The notes under the pieces: model-generated
The model's database searches: none
What the model was told of the DNA's origin: nothing
Seen by the model: the letters and a program-made list of their open reading frames with translations, nothing else
DNA from: Sporichthya polymorpha DSM 43042
Lineage (GTDB): Bacteria; Actinomycetota; Actinomycetes; Sporichthyales; Sporichthyaceae
NCBI RefSeq assembly: GCF_000384115.1
Contig: NZ_KB913029.1
Span: 3,819,057 to 3,883,056 of the forward strand
Direction: 5' to 3'
Length of the DNA stretch: 64,000 bases
Shown: piece after piece, positions 10,331-21,149 of the stretch
How positions within the stretch are numbered: the first letter of the stretch is position 1
Layout: every line of letters begins with the position of its first letter
Position numbers and translations under genes: made by a program

Positions 10331-10888
10331 GTGGTGGTGACGATCGCGCCGCTGGACCTACGGGTCCGGGCGGCGGACGCGGCGGCCGTCCAGTCCGTGG
10401 CGCTCGGGCCGGTCTCGCCCGACCGGGTCGCGGTCTACGCACGGCACACCGCCCACCCGGGCTTCCGGGCGTTCGGAGCGTTCGAGACCTCAGACGGCGA
10501 CGAGCAGCTCGTCGGGTTCGCGTACGGCGCTGCCTGCCGCAGCGGCCAGTGGTGGTTCGACCAGATCAGCCCGTCGCTGCGGGCGGCCGGTTACGGCCCG
10601 TGGATCTCCGATGCCTACGCGGTCACCGAACTGCACGTCCATCCCGAGTACCACGGCCAGGGGTTGGGGCTGACACTGCTGACGCGGTTGCTCTCCGGGG
10701 TCGACAACCCGACCGCGCTGCTGTCGACCTACGACGGGGAGACCCGAGCCCGGCGGCTGTACCGGGGCCTGGGCTTCGTCGACCTGATCACCGGCTTCCG
10801 GTTCGGGACTTCTTCGCAGGGCTACGCGCTGATGGCCGCCCCGCTGCCGCTCGCGGTCCGGACGGCCGACCCGGCCCGTTCTGCCTAG
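10331..10888 (+). CDS. GNAT-family N-acetyltransferase
   Basis: A 185-residue single-domain acetyltransferase. The acetyl-CoA binding stretch is VTELHVHPEYHGQGLGLTLL, and the C-terminal part has TRARRLYRGLGFVDL. GTG at 10331 is used, immediately followed by another GTG, so the exact start is uncertain. It is only weakly similar to the upstream acetyltransferase, so it is a separate family member rather than a recent duplicate. Substrate unknown. Confidence 0.78.
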   Translation: MVVTIAPLDLRVRAADAAAVQSVALGPVSPDRVAVYARHTAHPGFRAFGAFETSDGDEQLVGFAYGAACRSGQWWFDQISPSLRAAGYGPWISDAYAVTELHVHPEYHGQGLGLTLLTRLLSGVDNPTALLSTYDGETRARRLYRGLGFVDLITGFRFGTSSQGYALMAAPLPLAVRTADPARSA

Positions 10889-10975
10889 ATCCGCCCGGAA
10901 CCCGCGCCGCACGCCTAGGCTGAGGCGGTACAGCAGTTCGAGGCTGGTTCGACGACCGGCGGTGGGAGTTTTCCG

Positions 10976-11506
10976 GTGCGCGAGGGCATGAACCCCAAGA
11001 CGATGCTCGCCCTGTTGTGGTTGGCGGCGGCGTCGGTCGGCCTGCTGGTCGCGGCGGTGCCGCTGATCGACGACACCCCGAACGCCTACCTGCTCGGGAC
11101 GCTGCTGATCGCCGCGTCCCTGCCGTTCGGCCTGATCCGGCCTTCGGTGCCGATCCTGTGGGCGGTCGCCCTCGCCTGGCCGACCGTGGTGATCCGGTTG
11201 TCCCAGGAGGACGGCTGGACCGCCGTGCTCCTGCTCGGCTACACGATCGTCGGCGTCTACCTCGGCGACTGGATCGGCTCCTGGTGGGCCGAGAAGCACC
11301 CCAAGCCGATCGTCGTCGACTCCGGCCCGACGCAGGCCGGCCCGGCCGCTGCCGACGGCACCGCGCTGGAGGAGGACAACCTCCCGCCGGCGATGCCGGG
11401 CCGCTGGACCCGCGCCAGCCGACGGGCCGAGGAGGAGGCGCGCCACGACACCGGCTCGCACGAGCCGCCGACGCCGCCGTCGTCCATCACGGGCCTGCGC
11501 CCGTAA
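10976..11506 (+). CDS. Small integral membrane protein of unknown function
   Basis: A 176-residue protein with about four hydrophobic segments between residues 8 and 100 (for example TMLALLWLAAASVGLLVAAV and ILWAVALAWPTVVI), then a hydrophilic C-terminal tail rich in Pro, Ala and Glu. GTG at 10976 follows GGTGGGAG at good spacing; ATG at 10988 is an alternative. A TAGGCT hexamer at 10916-10921 could be its -10 element. I do not recognise the family. The membrane-plus-cytoplasmic-tail layout suggests a scaffold or transporter accessory, but nothing more can be said. Confidence 0.65.
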   Translation: MREGMNPKTMLALLWLAAASVGLLVAAVPLIDDTPNAYLLGTLLIAASLPFGLIRPSVPILWAVALAWPTVVIRLSQEDGWTAVLLLGYTIVGVYLGDWIGSWWAEKHPKPIVVDSGPTQAGPAAADGTALEEDNLPPAMPGRWTRASRRAEEEARHDTGSHEPPTPPSSITGLRP

Positions 11507-11543
11507 CCGGGTCGTTCGCTCGGCCCGCCCGGACCCGCGCGCG

Positions 11544-13184
11544 GTGAACGCCCCGCCGCTGCGGCTCTCGCAGCTCTTTCTCCGGACGCTCCGCGAGGAC
11601 CCCTCGGACTCCGAGGCCGCCAACCACCGGCTGCTCGTCCGGGCCGGGTACCTGCGCCGCGCCGCTCCCGGCGTCCACGCCTGGCTGCCGCTCGGCCGCC
11701 GGGTCCTCGACGCGGTCGAGAAAGCGCTGCGGGCCGAGCTGGCCGCGATCGGGGGCCAGGAGGTCGCCCTGCCGGTCGCCGACCCGGATCGGCTCGCCGG
11801 CGTCCTCGCGTTGCTGCGTGCCGAGATCTCCTCCTACCGCGACCTGCCGGTGACGCTGTTCCAGATCCAGCCGGTGGTGCGCGAGGAGTCGCGTCCGCGG
11901 GGCGGGCTGCTGCGCGCCCGGGAGTACGTGGCCCACCACGCCTGGTCGTTCGACATCGACTCCGACGGATTGCAGTCCGCGTACAACCGCCACCGGGCGC
12001 TGTACATGCGCCTGCTGGAGCGGGTCGGGCTCGACTACCGGATCGTGGCGGCGCCCGCCGGGGCCGGCGAGCACGCGGAGCACTTCCTCGCGGCCACCGA
12101 GACCGGCGAGGACGTCTACGTCACCTGCGGCGCCTGCGACTACGCCGCGGCGTCGGCCGCCGTGCGGGCCGGGGCGCTGCCGGTGGAGGCGACCCCGTCC
12201 CGGGGGCCGGCGCCCGCGCCCGAGGAGGTCGACACCCCGGACACCCCGACGATCGAGTCCCTCGCCGACCGGCTCGGCGTCCCGACGTCGGCGACGCTGA
12301 AGAACCTGCTCCTGACGGCGACGGCCCCGGACGGGACGCGGGAGGTCGTCGCGGTGGGGGTCCCCGGCGACCGCGAGGTCGACCTCGCCCGCGTCGAGGC
12401 GGCGCTGGCCCCGGCCCGGGTGGAGTTGTTCACCGACGCGGACTTCGCCGAGCACCCGGACCTGGTGCGGGGCTACATCGGGCCGCAGGGTCTGGCGGGC
12501 AAGGCGTTCCGCTACCTCGCCGACCCGCGCATCGCGCGCGGCACCGCGTGGGTGACCGGTGCGAACGCCCCGGGGCGGCACGTCCGCAACCTCGTCGCCG
12601 GGCGCGACTTCAGCCCGGAGCGGTACGTCGACCTCGTCCACGTCCGCGACGACGACCCCTGCCCGGCCTGCGGCGGCCGGCTGCGCCTGCACTCGGGGAT
12701 CGCGGTGGCGCGGATCGCCCGGCTGGGCCGGCGCGCGGGGCCGACCGGCGTGGTCGTGCTCGGCCGCGACGGGCGCAACGAGCGCGTGGCCGTGGGCAGC
12801 TACGCCCTCGGCGTCACCCGCCTGATCGGGGCGATCGTCGAGCAGCACCACGACGACACGGGCATCTGCTGGCCGCCGGTCGCGGCACCGGCGGACGTCC
12901 ATCTGGTGGCCGCGGGCCGCGACGAGAACGTCGCCGCCGCGGCGGAGCGTCTCGCCGACGAGGCCGGCGCGGCCGGTCTTCGTGTCCTCCTCGACGACCG
13001 GGCCGCCGTCTCGGCCGGGGTGAAGTTCGCCGACGCCGAGCTGCTCGGGCTGCCGGTGATCGTCGTCGTCGGCCGGGGGCTGGCCGGGGGCACGGTCGAG
13101 ATCCGGGACCGGCGGGCCGGGACCCGGAGCGAGGTCGCGCTGCCGGCCGCCGTCGCCGCCATGCGCGCGATCGTCGGGGCATGA
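11544..13184 (+). CDS. Prolyl-tRNA synthetase-like protein with damaged aminoacylation site, editing domain kept
   Basis: Clearly derived from bacterial-type ProRS: RTLREDP, AGYLRRAAPGVHAWLPLG (motif 1), VVREESRPRGG (motif 2, near residue 113), an INS editing domain at about 225-375 and an anticodon-binding domain at the end (KFADAELLGLP). At residues 79-90 about 35 residues are missing, including GPTHEE, whose Thr and Glu (TxE loop) bind proline. GAMGGSxSEEF is replaced by AGAGEHAEHF near 171-182, and GIEVGHIFQLG by GIAVARIARLG near 385. The editing Lys (K253 in TLKNLLLTA) and GYIGP loop remain. It sits at the usual proS locus. It may be a trans-editing deacylase or a non-catalytic paralogue; a functional ProRS would be needed elsewhere. 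GTG start at 11544 lacks a clear Shine-Dalgarno. Confidence 0.8.
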   Translation: MNAPPLRLSQLFLRTLREDPSDSEAANHRLLVRAGYLRRAAPGVHAWLPLGRRVLDAVEKALRAELAAIGGQEVALPVADPDRLAGVLALLRAEISSYRDLPVTLFQIQPVVREESRPRGGLLRAREYVAHHAWSFDIDSDGLQSAYNRHRALYMRLLERVGLDYRIVAAPAGAGEHAEHFLAATETGEDVYVTCGACDYAAASAAVRAGALPVEATPSRGPAPAPEEVDTPDTPTIESLADRLGVPTSATLKNLLLTATAPDGTREVVAVGVPGDREVDLARVEAALAPARVELFTDADFAEHPDLVRGYIGPQGLAGKAFRYLADPRIARGTAWVTGANAPGRHVRNLVAGRDFSPERYVDLVHVRDDDPCPACGGRLRLHSGIAVARIARLGRRAGPTGVVVLGRDGRNERVAVGSYALGVTRLIGAIVEQHHDDTGICWPPVAAPADVHLVAAGRDENVAAAAERLADEAGAAGLRVLLDDRAAVSAGVKFADAELLGLPVIVVVGRGLAGGTVEIRDRRAGTRSEVALPAAVAAMRAIVGA

Positions 13185-13246
13185 TTCGTGGGGGCATGAT
13201 CGTGGGGGGATCCGCACAGGGAAACCGGCTCCGGGGAGGGAACCGC

Positions 13247-13981
13247 ATGACCGCCGCGCCGAACGGGGCGCCCGCCCGGCTCGATGCCGTCATCTTCGAC
13301 TGGGGCGGGACGCTGACGCGCTGGCGTCCGATGGACATCCCCGGCACCTGGAAGGCGGTCGCGGCCGCGGCCGTCGCAGTGGACCCGGCGCACGACGTCG
13401 CCGACCTCGCGGTCCGGCTCGCCGAGGTCGACGAGCGGCTGTGGTCCCGCTGCCGCAACGGTGACTGTGAGAGCACCCGGTTCGTCGACGTCCTCGCCGA
13501 GTGCGGTCTCGACGACCACCCGGACCTGCTCGCCGCGCACCTGGGGGAGTGGGAGCCCGCGACCGCGCTGGACCCGGACACCCCCGCCGTCCTCGCCGGG
13601 CTGAAGGAGCGCGGCCTCCGGGTCGGGGTCCTGTCGAACACGATCTGGCCCCGCGCCCAGCACGAGGCCTGGTTCGCCCGCGACGGCGTTCTCGACCTGA
13701 TCGACGGCGCGGTCTACTCCTCCGAGATCGCCCGCACCAAGCCGCACCCCGAGGCCTTCCTCGCGGCGGCCGACGCGGTCGACGCCCACCCCGAGCGCGT
13801 CCTGTTCGTCGGCGACCGCCCGTTCGAGGACATCCACGGCGCGAAGCAGGTCGGCATGCGCGCGGCCCTCGTCCCGTTCACCGTGATCGGCGACCACGAG
13901 CGCGGCCCGGTCCAGGGCGAGGCCGACGCGGTCCTCGATCGCCTCCTCGACGTCCTCGACCTCGTCGACCGCTGGCTCTGA
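13247..13981 (+). CDS. HAD-superfamily hydrolase
   Basis: A 244-residue haloacid-dehalogenase-type phosphatase. Motif I is VIFDWGGTL; here the usual second Asp (DxD) is a Gly, as in some dehalogenase/phosphatase subgroups. Motif II is LSNT, motif III is the Lys in RTKPHPEAF, and motif IV is VGDRPFEDIHGAKQVGMRAALV. ATG at 13247 follows GGGGAGGG and replaces a much longer open frame that is only a shadow of the upstream gene. Substrate unknown. Its stop codon region is duplicated three times (13967-14016), followed by a large palindrome. Confidence 0.82.
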   Translation: MTAAPNGAPARLDAVIFDWGGTLTRWRPMDIPGTWKAVAAAAVAVDPAHDVADLAVRLAEVDERLWSRCRNGDCESTRFVDVLAECGLDDHPDLLAAHLGEWEPATALDPDTPAVLAGLKERGLRVGVLSNTIWPRAQHEAWFARDGVLDLIDGAVYSSEIARTKPHPEAFLAAADAVDAHPERVLFVGDRPFEDIHGAKQVGMRAALVPFTVIGDHERGPVQGEADAVLDRLLDVLDLVDRWL

Positions 13982-14016
13982 CCGACCGCTGGCTCTGACC
14001 CGACCCCTGGCTCTGA
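13967..14016 (+). repeat. Three tandem copies of a 17-18 bp unit spanning the HAD stop codon
   Basis: The unit GACCGCTGGCTCTGA starts within the last codons of the HAD gene at 13967 and recurs at about 13984 and, slightly diverged, at 14002. Each copy brings another TGA (13979, 13996, 14014), in different frames. It looks like slippage duplication of the gene end. Confidence 0.7.
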
Positions 14017-14030
14017 CGCCGGCGCGCGCT

Positions 14031-14087
14031 GTCAAAAAAAGGGTGACACCCCTTACTGCGCAGTAAGGGGTGTCACCCTTTTTTGAC
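14031..14087. repeat. Long perfect palindrome, copy 1 (probable bidirectional terminator)
   Basis: A 50 bp perfect palindrome at 14035-14084 centred between 14059 and 14060. Each arm reads, towards the centre, A-tract, GGGTGACACCCCTTACTGC. GTC and GAC flank it with one extra A on the left. The A-run before and T-run after a 22+ bp stem make a Rho-independent-type terminator on either strand, fitting the convergent HAD and DUF4439 genes. The same core occurs at 33656-33711. Each arm also holds GGGTGACACCC, itself nearly palindromic. Confidence 0.85.
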
Positions 14088-14116
14088 GTCGCGACGGTGA
14101 CGGGGGGTCAGGGGCG

Positions 14117-14578
14117 TCAGGAGGGGGAGGACGGGCCGGGGGTCGGGGCCTCGGGAGCGAGGCCCGGGTCCTCGAGGCCGGGGAAGCGGGCCGCCTCGCT
14201 GCGCCAGGCGGACTCGCGGATCGCGGCGTCCTGCAGAGCCCGGGCGGCGAAGCCGCGGTCGTCGCCGTCGGAGGCGGCGACGAGGGCGCCGAAGGCGAGC
14301 GCCACGTCCCGCTCGATGCCCGCGACGACGTCGACGACCGTCGCGAGGCCGGTGAACGGGCGGGGGAGCTGGTAGGCGGCCTGGGACTCGACCGGCTTGC
14401 CGCCGCCGTCGAGGATCTTGCGGCGCAGCTGGTCGCGGCGGTCGCGGTGGACGTCGAGTGCCTGCAGCGCCGCGGCGCGGTTGATGCCGCTGAGTTGGGC
14501 CGCGGCGGCCCCGTAGCCGTAGACGGCCGCGTGCTCGGCGGCCAGCACCTCGCCGAGGACCTCCAGGTCGGCGCTCAT
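14117..14578 (-). CDS. DUF4439 (ferritin-like fold) protein
   Basis: A 153-residue helical protein of the DUF4439 family, which adopts a ferritin-like four-helix bundle. Visible marks are LAAEHAAVYGYGAAAAQL near residue 15, HRDRRDQLRRKI near 45, and a second helix pair with FAARALQDAAIRESAWR. The C-terminus is Pro-rich. No complete di-iron ligand set is obvious, so catalytic activity is not claimed. ATG (complement of 14576-14578) overlaps the upstream lipoprotein stop by 4 bp, implying translational coupling. M. tuberculosis carries a similar gene next to the nusA cluster. Confidence 0.78.
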   Translation of the reverse strand: MSADLEVLGEVLAAEHAAVYGYGAAAAQLSGINRAAALQALDVHRDRRDQLRRKILDGGGKPVESQAAYQLPRPFTGLATVVDVVAGIERDVALAFGALVAASDGDDRGFAARALQDAAIRESAWRSEAARFPGLEDPGLAPEAPTPGPSSPS

Positions 14579-15087
14579 GAACCCGCTCGCAGGACGGCGG
14601 TGTGGGCGGCCTCGCTGCCGCCGATCGAGGCGATCAGCCGGGCGAGCTGCCGGTCGCGGGCGGCCTCGCACTGACTGACGCGGCGGCCGGCGGCGGAGTG
14701 CTCGGCGGACGCGAGGGCGGTCACGGCCCGCTGCGGCTCCGCGGGGACCGCCGGGGCGGTCGGGACCGCGGTCGCCGAGGCCTCCGGGACCGGGACGTCG
14801 GAGCGGAAGCCGGTGAGCGCGGCCAGGTGGGCGGTGTGATCGGCGCGCATCGGATCCAGACGCGCGGCCAACCCGGGGTGGCGCGCGGTGGTCGCGGCGT
14901 AGGCGGCGAGCAGGTTCTGCTTGTCCGCGATGGCGCGCGTCAGCAGGTCCAGGTCGGGATCCGGCGCGCGGCCGGCGTCCGGGCCGTCGTCGCCGTCGTC
15001 CCCGGTGCAGCCGGGGAGCAGCCACAAGGCCGTCACGGCGGACAGGCCGGAGAGGACCTGGCGGCGGGAAGGCGGTACGGGTGGCAC
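14575..15087 (-). CDS. Putative secreted lipoprotein, Ala-rich
   Basis: A 170-residue protein with a signal sequence that has a twin-arginine-like RRQVL and a hydrophobic stretch ending in the lipobox LLPGC, so export (possibly by Tat) and lipidation at about Cys27 are likely. The mature part is helical with repeated His/Glu/Gln (MRADHTAHLAALTG, GSEAAHTAVLRA), resembling the DUF4439-type helices of its downstream partner. The pair may form a complex, one membrane-anchored and one not. Function unknown. Divergent from rimP across 145 bp. Confidence 0.7.
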   Translation of the reverse strand: MPPVPPSRRQVLSGLSAVTALWLLPGCTGDDGDDGPDAGRAPDPDLDLLTRAIADKQNLLAAYAATTARHPGLAARLDPMRADHTAHLAALTGFRSDVPVPEASATAVPTAPAVPAEPQRAVTALASAEHSAAGRRVSQCEAARDRQLARLIASIGGSEAAHTAVLRAGS

Positions 15088-15232
15088 CGGGCGACGCTAC
15101 CTCGCGCCCGGGTCCGGCTATGGTGATGGGCCACGTGACACGCCCCGCCGTGTGAAACACCGGTCGTTCGCGCACGGACACAGCGAGGCGCGATTTTTCC
15201 AACAGGACAGCCGGTGACGGGAGGTCAGGGCA

Positions 15233-15706
15233 ATGGCCGCGGAGACGCTCCCCGTGCGCATCGAGCGCCTGGTCGCGCCCGTCGTGACGGCCGCCGGTCT
15301 CGACCTGGAGGGCGTCGAGGTGACCCCGGCCGGACGCCGGCGGGTCCTGCGGGTCGTCGTCGACCGCGACGGCGGGATCGACCTCGACGGCGTCGCCGAG
15401 GTGAGCCGCGCGGTCTCCGACACCCTGGACGCCTCCGATGTGATGGGCGGTCAGGCCTATGTGCTGGAGGTCACCAGCCCCGGCACCGACCGGCCGCTGA
15501 CCGCGCCGCGGCACTGGCGGCGCGCGGTGGGGCGTCTGGTCAAGGCCGAGCTCACCGACGGGAGCACCCGCACCGCCCGCGTGCTGGAGGCCGGTGAGGA
15601 CGTCGCCGTCCTCGCGGACGGCCCGCTTGCGTACGGCGAAGTGCGGCGGGCCCGGGTCGAAGTGGAATTCGGAAAGTCGGACGAGCTGCAGGGAGAGGAG
15701 GACTGA
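15233..15706 (+). CDS. rimP: Ribosome maturation factor RimP
   Basis: A 157-residue 30S maturation factor. The RimP N-domain is visible ([46 protein letters not shown]) with [19 protein letters not shown] at its end, followed by the C-terminal SH3-like domain. ATG at 15233 follows GGGAGGTCAGGG. The stop overlaps the nusA start (TGATG), so translation is coupled. First gene of the conserved rimP-nusA-ylxR-infB block. The 145 bp upstream of it should hold divergent promoters; TATGGT at about 15118 is a possible -10. Confidence 0.93.
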   Translation: MAAETLPVRIERLVAPVVTAAGLDLEGVEVTPAGRRRVLRVVVDRDGGIDLDGVAEVSRAVSDTLDASDVMGGQAYVLEVTSPGTDRPLTAPRHWRRAVGRLVKAELTDGSTRTARVLEAGEDVAVLADGPLAYGEVRRARVEVEFGKSDELQGEED

Positions 15707-16860
15707 TGGACATCGACATGAGCGCCCTGCGCGCACTGGAGCGGGAGAAGCAGATCTCGTTCTCGCTGCTCGTCGAGGCCATCGAGGCCGCCCTGCTGAT
15801 CGCGTACCACCGGACCGAGGGTTCGCAGCCGCACGCGCGGGTGTCGCTGGACCGGCAGAGCGGGCACGTCGTCGTCCATGCCCAGGAACTCGGCCCCGAG
15901 GGCAACGTCCTGCGCGAGTACGACGACACCCCCACCGGCTTCGGCCGGATCGCGGCCACGACCGCGAAGCAGGTCATCCTCCAGCGTCTGCGCGACGCCG
16001 AGGACGAGCTCACCTACGGCGAGTACCTGGGCCGGGAGGGCGACATCGTCTCCGGCGTCATCCAGCAGGGCCGGGACCCGAAGGCGGTGCTGGTCGACCT
16101 CGGCAAGGTCGAGGCGATCCTGCCCCCGCAGGAGCAGGTCCCGGGGGAGAAGTACGAACACGGGGCACGGATCAAGTGCTACGTGGTCGGCGTGAAGAAG
16201 GGCATGAAGGGCCCGTCGGTCACGCTCTCGCGGACGCACCCGAATCTCGTCCGACGGCTGTTCGCGCTCGAGGTCCCGGAGATCGCCGACGGGACCGTCG
16301 AGATCGCCGGCATCGCCCGTGAGGCCGGGCACCGCACGAAGATCGCGGTCCGGTCCACCAAGTCCGGCGTCAACGCCAAGGGCGCCTGCATCGGGCCGAT
16401 GGGCGCCCGGGTGCGGAACGTCATGAACGAGCTGCACGGCGAGAAGATCGACATCGTCGACTGGTCCGACGACCCGGCCGAGCTCGTCGGCCACGCGCTC
16501 TCGCCCGCCCGGGTCAGCCGCGTCGAGATCGTCGACCTCGCCGGCCGCGCCGCGCGCGTGATCGTGCCGGACTACCAACTCTCGCTCGCCATCGGCAAGG
16601 AGGGCCAGAACGCCCGCCTCGCCGCACGGCTGACGGGGTGGCGGATCGACATCCGGCCCGATACCGAGGCCGACGCGACGCAGCGAGGAACGAGCGAGGA
16701 GCACGAGGCCTCCGTGAGCACCGAGGCCGACGCGACGCAGCGAGGAACGAGCGAGGAGCACGAGGCCTCCGTGAGCACCGAGGGTGACGCGACGCAGCGC
16801 GGAACGAGCGAGGACAGCGGCGCCCCCGGAGCCGAATCGGCGCCCGCCGGCGCGCCCTGA
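15706..16860 (+). CDS. nusA: Transcription termination/antitermination factor NusA
   Basis: A 384-residue NusA that binds RNA polymerase and nascent RNA. An N-terminal polymerase-binding domain (about 1-105) is followed by S1 (about 110-180) and two KH domains ([28 protein letters not shown], then [21 protein letters not shown]). Actinobacterial NusA ends near here; this one adds about 65 residues made of a 19-residue repeat, [19 protein letters not shown], twice in full and once in part (from residue 320). The tail is acidic, probably disordered, and not part of the known NusA core. Confidence 0.95.
   Translation: MDIDMSALRALEREKQISFSLLVEAIEAALLIAYHRTEGSQPHARVSLDRQSGHVVVHAQELGPEGNVLREYDDTPTGFGRIAATTAKQVILQRLRDAEDELTYGEYLGREGDIVSGVIQQGRDPKAVLVDLGKVEAILPPQEQVPGEKYEHGARIKCYVVGVKKGMKGPSVTLSRTHPNLVRRLFALEVPEIADGTVEIAGIAREAGHRTKIAVRSTKSGVNAKGACIGPMGARVRNVMNELHGEKIDIVDWSDDPAELVGHALSPARVSRVEIVDLAGRAARVIVPDYQLSLAIGKEGQNARLAARLTGWRIDIRPDTEADATQRGTSEEHEASVSTEADATQRGTSEEHEASVSTEGDATQRGTSEDSGAPGAESAPAGAP
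16663..16815 (+). repeat. 57 bp tandem repeat within the 3' end of nusA
   Basis: Two nearly identical 57 bp units (16663-16719, 16720-16776) and a third partial unit (16777-16815). The period is a multiple of three, so the frame is kept and the repeat adds a 19-residue unit to NusA. The core GCAGCGAGGAACGAGCGAG is purine-rich and unlike the codon choice of the rest of nusA, suggesting insertion and expansion of a mobile or slippage-prone sequence. Confidence 0.88.
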
Positions 16861-16936
16861 CCGGACGTCGCCGCAGGTCGCAGGTGGGTTGTCGCGCAGG
16901 GTGACGTGCGCGACGGCGATGCACCCGCCGGGGTAC

Positions 16937-16942
16937 TAGACT
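16937..16942 (+). promoter_or_regulatory. Possible -10 element TAGACT before ylxR
   Basis: TAGACT ends 5 nt before GTG at 16948, the spacing expected if transcription begins on the start codon. No clear -35 is seen. It could allow ylxR-infB expression independent of nusA. Confidence 0.4.
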
Positions 16943-16947
16943 GTCCG

Positions 16948-17232
16948 GTGGTCGATCGCGTGGATGCCCCTTCTGTTCCCCTGCGCACGTGCGTGGGGTG
17001 CCGGGAACGGGCTCCCAAGACCGACCTGCTGCGGGTCGTGGCGGTCGAGGGCCAGTGTGTCCCCGATCCTCGCGGCCGGTTGCCGGGACGTGGAGCGCAT
17101 CTGCACCCACGACCCGAGTGTCTTACCCTCGCCCTGCGCCGCCGGGCGTTCCCGAGAGCCCTCCGGGTTGCGGGTCCGCTCGACACGGAGAGCCTGACGG
17201 CTTTCCTCGCGCAGCGTGAGACCAGTGTGTGA
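16948..17232 (+). CDS. ylxR: YlxR-family (DUF448) nucleic-acid-binding protein
   Basis: A small basic protein of the YlxR family, always found between nusA and infB. The family signature is clear: RTCVGCRERAPKTDLLRVV, then DPRGRLPGRGAHLHPRPECL. The start is uncertain. GTG at 16948 is preferred because of the TAGACT hexamer just upstream (leaderless reading), but GTG at 16906, behind AGGG, would add 14 residues. YlxR proteins are RNA-binding; in some bacteria they interact with RNase P or act as regulators. The role here is inferred from family only. Confidence 0.82.
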   Translation: MVDRVDAPSVPLRTCVGCRERAPKTDLLRVVAVEGQCVPDPRGRLPGRGAHLHPRPECLTLALRRRAFPRALRVAGPLDTESLTAFLAQRETSV

Positions 17233-17233
17233 G

Positions 17234-17255
17234 AACGTCCCTCCGCAGGGACGTT
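17234..17255 (+). terminator. Stem-loop between ylxR and infB
   Basis: AACGTCCCT and AGGGACGTT form a perfect 9 bp stem with a CCGC loop, starting just after the ylxR stop. No T-run follows, so it may be an attenuator, processing site or Rho-type terminator within the operon rather than a strong intrinsic terminator. The remaining 150 bp up to infB shows no ORF. Confidence 0.5.
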
Positions 17256-17402
17256 TCAGCAGGACGTCACAGCGCGTGACGCACCGTTTCAGCCATGTCG
17301 GAAGCAGGTCGAATTGCGATGAGCGCTCGATGAGCACGCAGCGATGAGCACTTCCCTCGGTTAAGGGTCCGCGCCGCCCCGGCTCGGACCAGAAGGAGAA
17401 AA

Positions 17403-20297
<2,895 letters not shown>

Positions 20298-20320
20298 GGC
20301 ACCGGAACCAGTAGGACCGA

Positions 20321-20614
20321 ATGTTCGTCGGCAGCCTCAGCGTCGATCTGCTGCTCGGCGACGTGCATTCCCTCAAGGGGAAGCGCGCCGTCGTGCGGCC
20401 GATCGTGGCCGAGATCGCACGCAAGTTCGCGGTCTCGGCCGCTGAGGTCGGCCACCACGATCTGCACCGTCGGGCGCTGATCGGGGTGGCGGTCGTCGCG
20501 GCGAACGCCGCGCACTGCCGCGAGGTGCTCGACGCGTGCGAGCGCCTGGTGGCGAATCACCCTGAGATCGAGATTCTGAGCACACGTCAGAAGCTCTACG
20601 GAGAGGACGACTGA
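20321..20614 (+). CDS. DUF503 (YlxP-like) protein
   Basis: A 97-residue protein of the DUF503/YlxP family, found between infB and rbfA in many Gram-positives. Marks are [25 protein letters not shown] at the start and [19 protein letters not shown] later. Family role is not established; the position suggests a link to ribosome assembly or translation. ATG at 20321 is 23 bp after infB, and the stop is almost adjacent to the rbfA start. Confidence 0.88.
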   Translation: MFVGSLSVDLLLGDVHSLKGKRAVVRPIVAEIARKFAVSAAEVGHHDLHRRALIGVAVVAANAAHCREVLDACERLVANHPEIEILSTRQKLYGEDD

Positions 20615-20615
20615 G

Positions 20616-21071
20616 ATGCCGAGCCCCGGTGCGCAGGCCCGCGCGCGCAAGCTGGCGGACCGCATCAAGGTCATCGTCGCCGAGACCTTGGAGCTCAAGG
20701 TCAAGGACCCGCGCCTCGGGTTCGTGACGATCACCGACACCCGCGTGACCGGTGACTTCCGCGAGGCGACGATCTTCTACACCGTCTACGGGACCGACGA
20801 CGAGCGCGCGGGCACGGCCGCCGCGCTCGAGAGCGCGAAGGGCGTCCTGCGCTCCGAGGTCGGCCGCCAGACCGGCGTCAAGCACACCCCGTCGCTCACG
20901 TTCGTCGCCGACGCCCTGCCCGAGACCTCGAAGTCGATCGAGGACCTGCTGGCCAAGGCCGCCGCCGCGGACGCCGAGCTCCACCGCCGGGCCGAGGGCG
21001 CCCAGTACGCCGGCGACGCCGACCCGTACCGCAAGCCCCCGGAGCCGGACGACGAGGACGACGAGGGATGA
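20616..21071 (+). CDS. rbfA: Ribosome-binding factor A
   Basis: 30S maturation factor with one KH-type domain. Family marks are [21 protein letters not shown]-type N-terminus, [29 protein letters not shown], and [23 protein letters not shown]. The C-terminal tail is acidic (DDEDDEG). Its start is 1 bp after the DUF503 stop. In many actinobacteria a phosphoesterase (nrnA) and a MATE transporter lie between rbfA and truB; here truB follows after only 78 bp. Confidence 0.94.
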   Translation: MPSPGAQARARKLADRIKVIVAETLELKVKDPRLGFVTITDTRVTGDFREATIFYTVYGTDDERAGTAAALESAKGVLRSEVGRQTGVKHTPSLTFVADALPETSKSIEDLLAKAAAADAELHRRAEGAQYAGDADPYRKPPEPDDEDDEG

Positions 21072-21149
21072 CGTCCCTGGGGGGTCCGTGTCGGCCCGCA
21101 CCCGGGCTGACATGTGCGCGTGCGGGACGTCATCCCGCGGAGGTCGGCC

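Noticed and set aside
14031-14087. CRISPR array or insertion-sequence end
   Set aside because: Only a single palindrome per site with no spacers, no transposase nearby and no target-site duplication seen.
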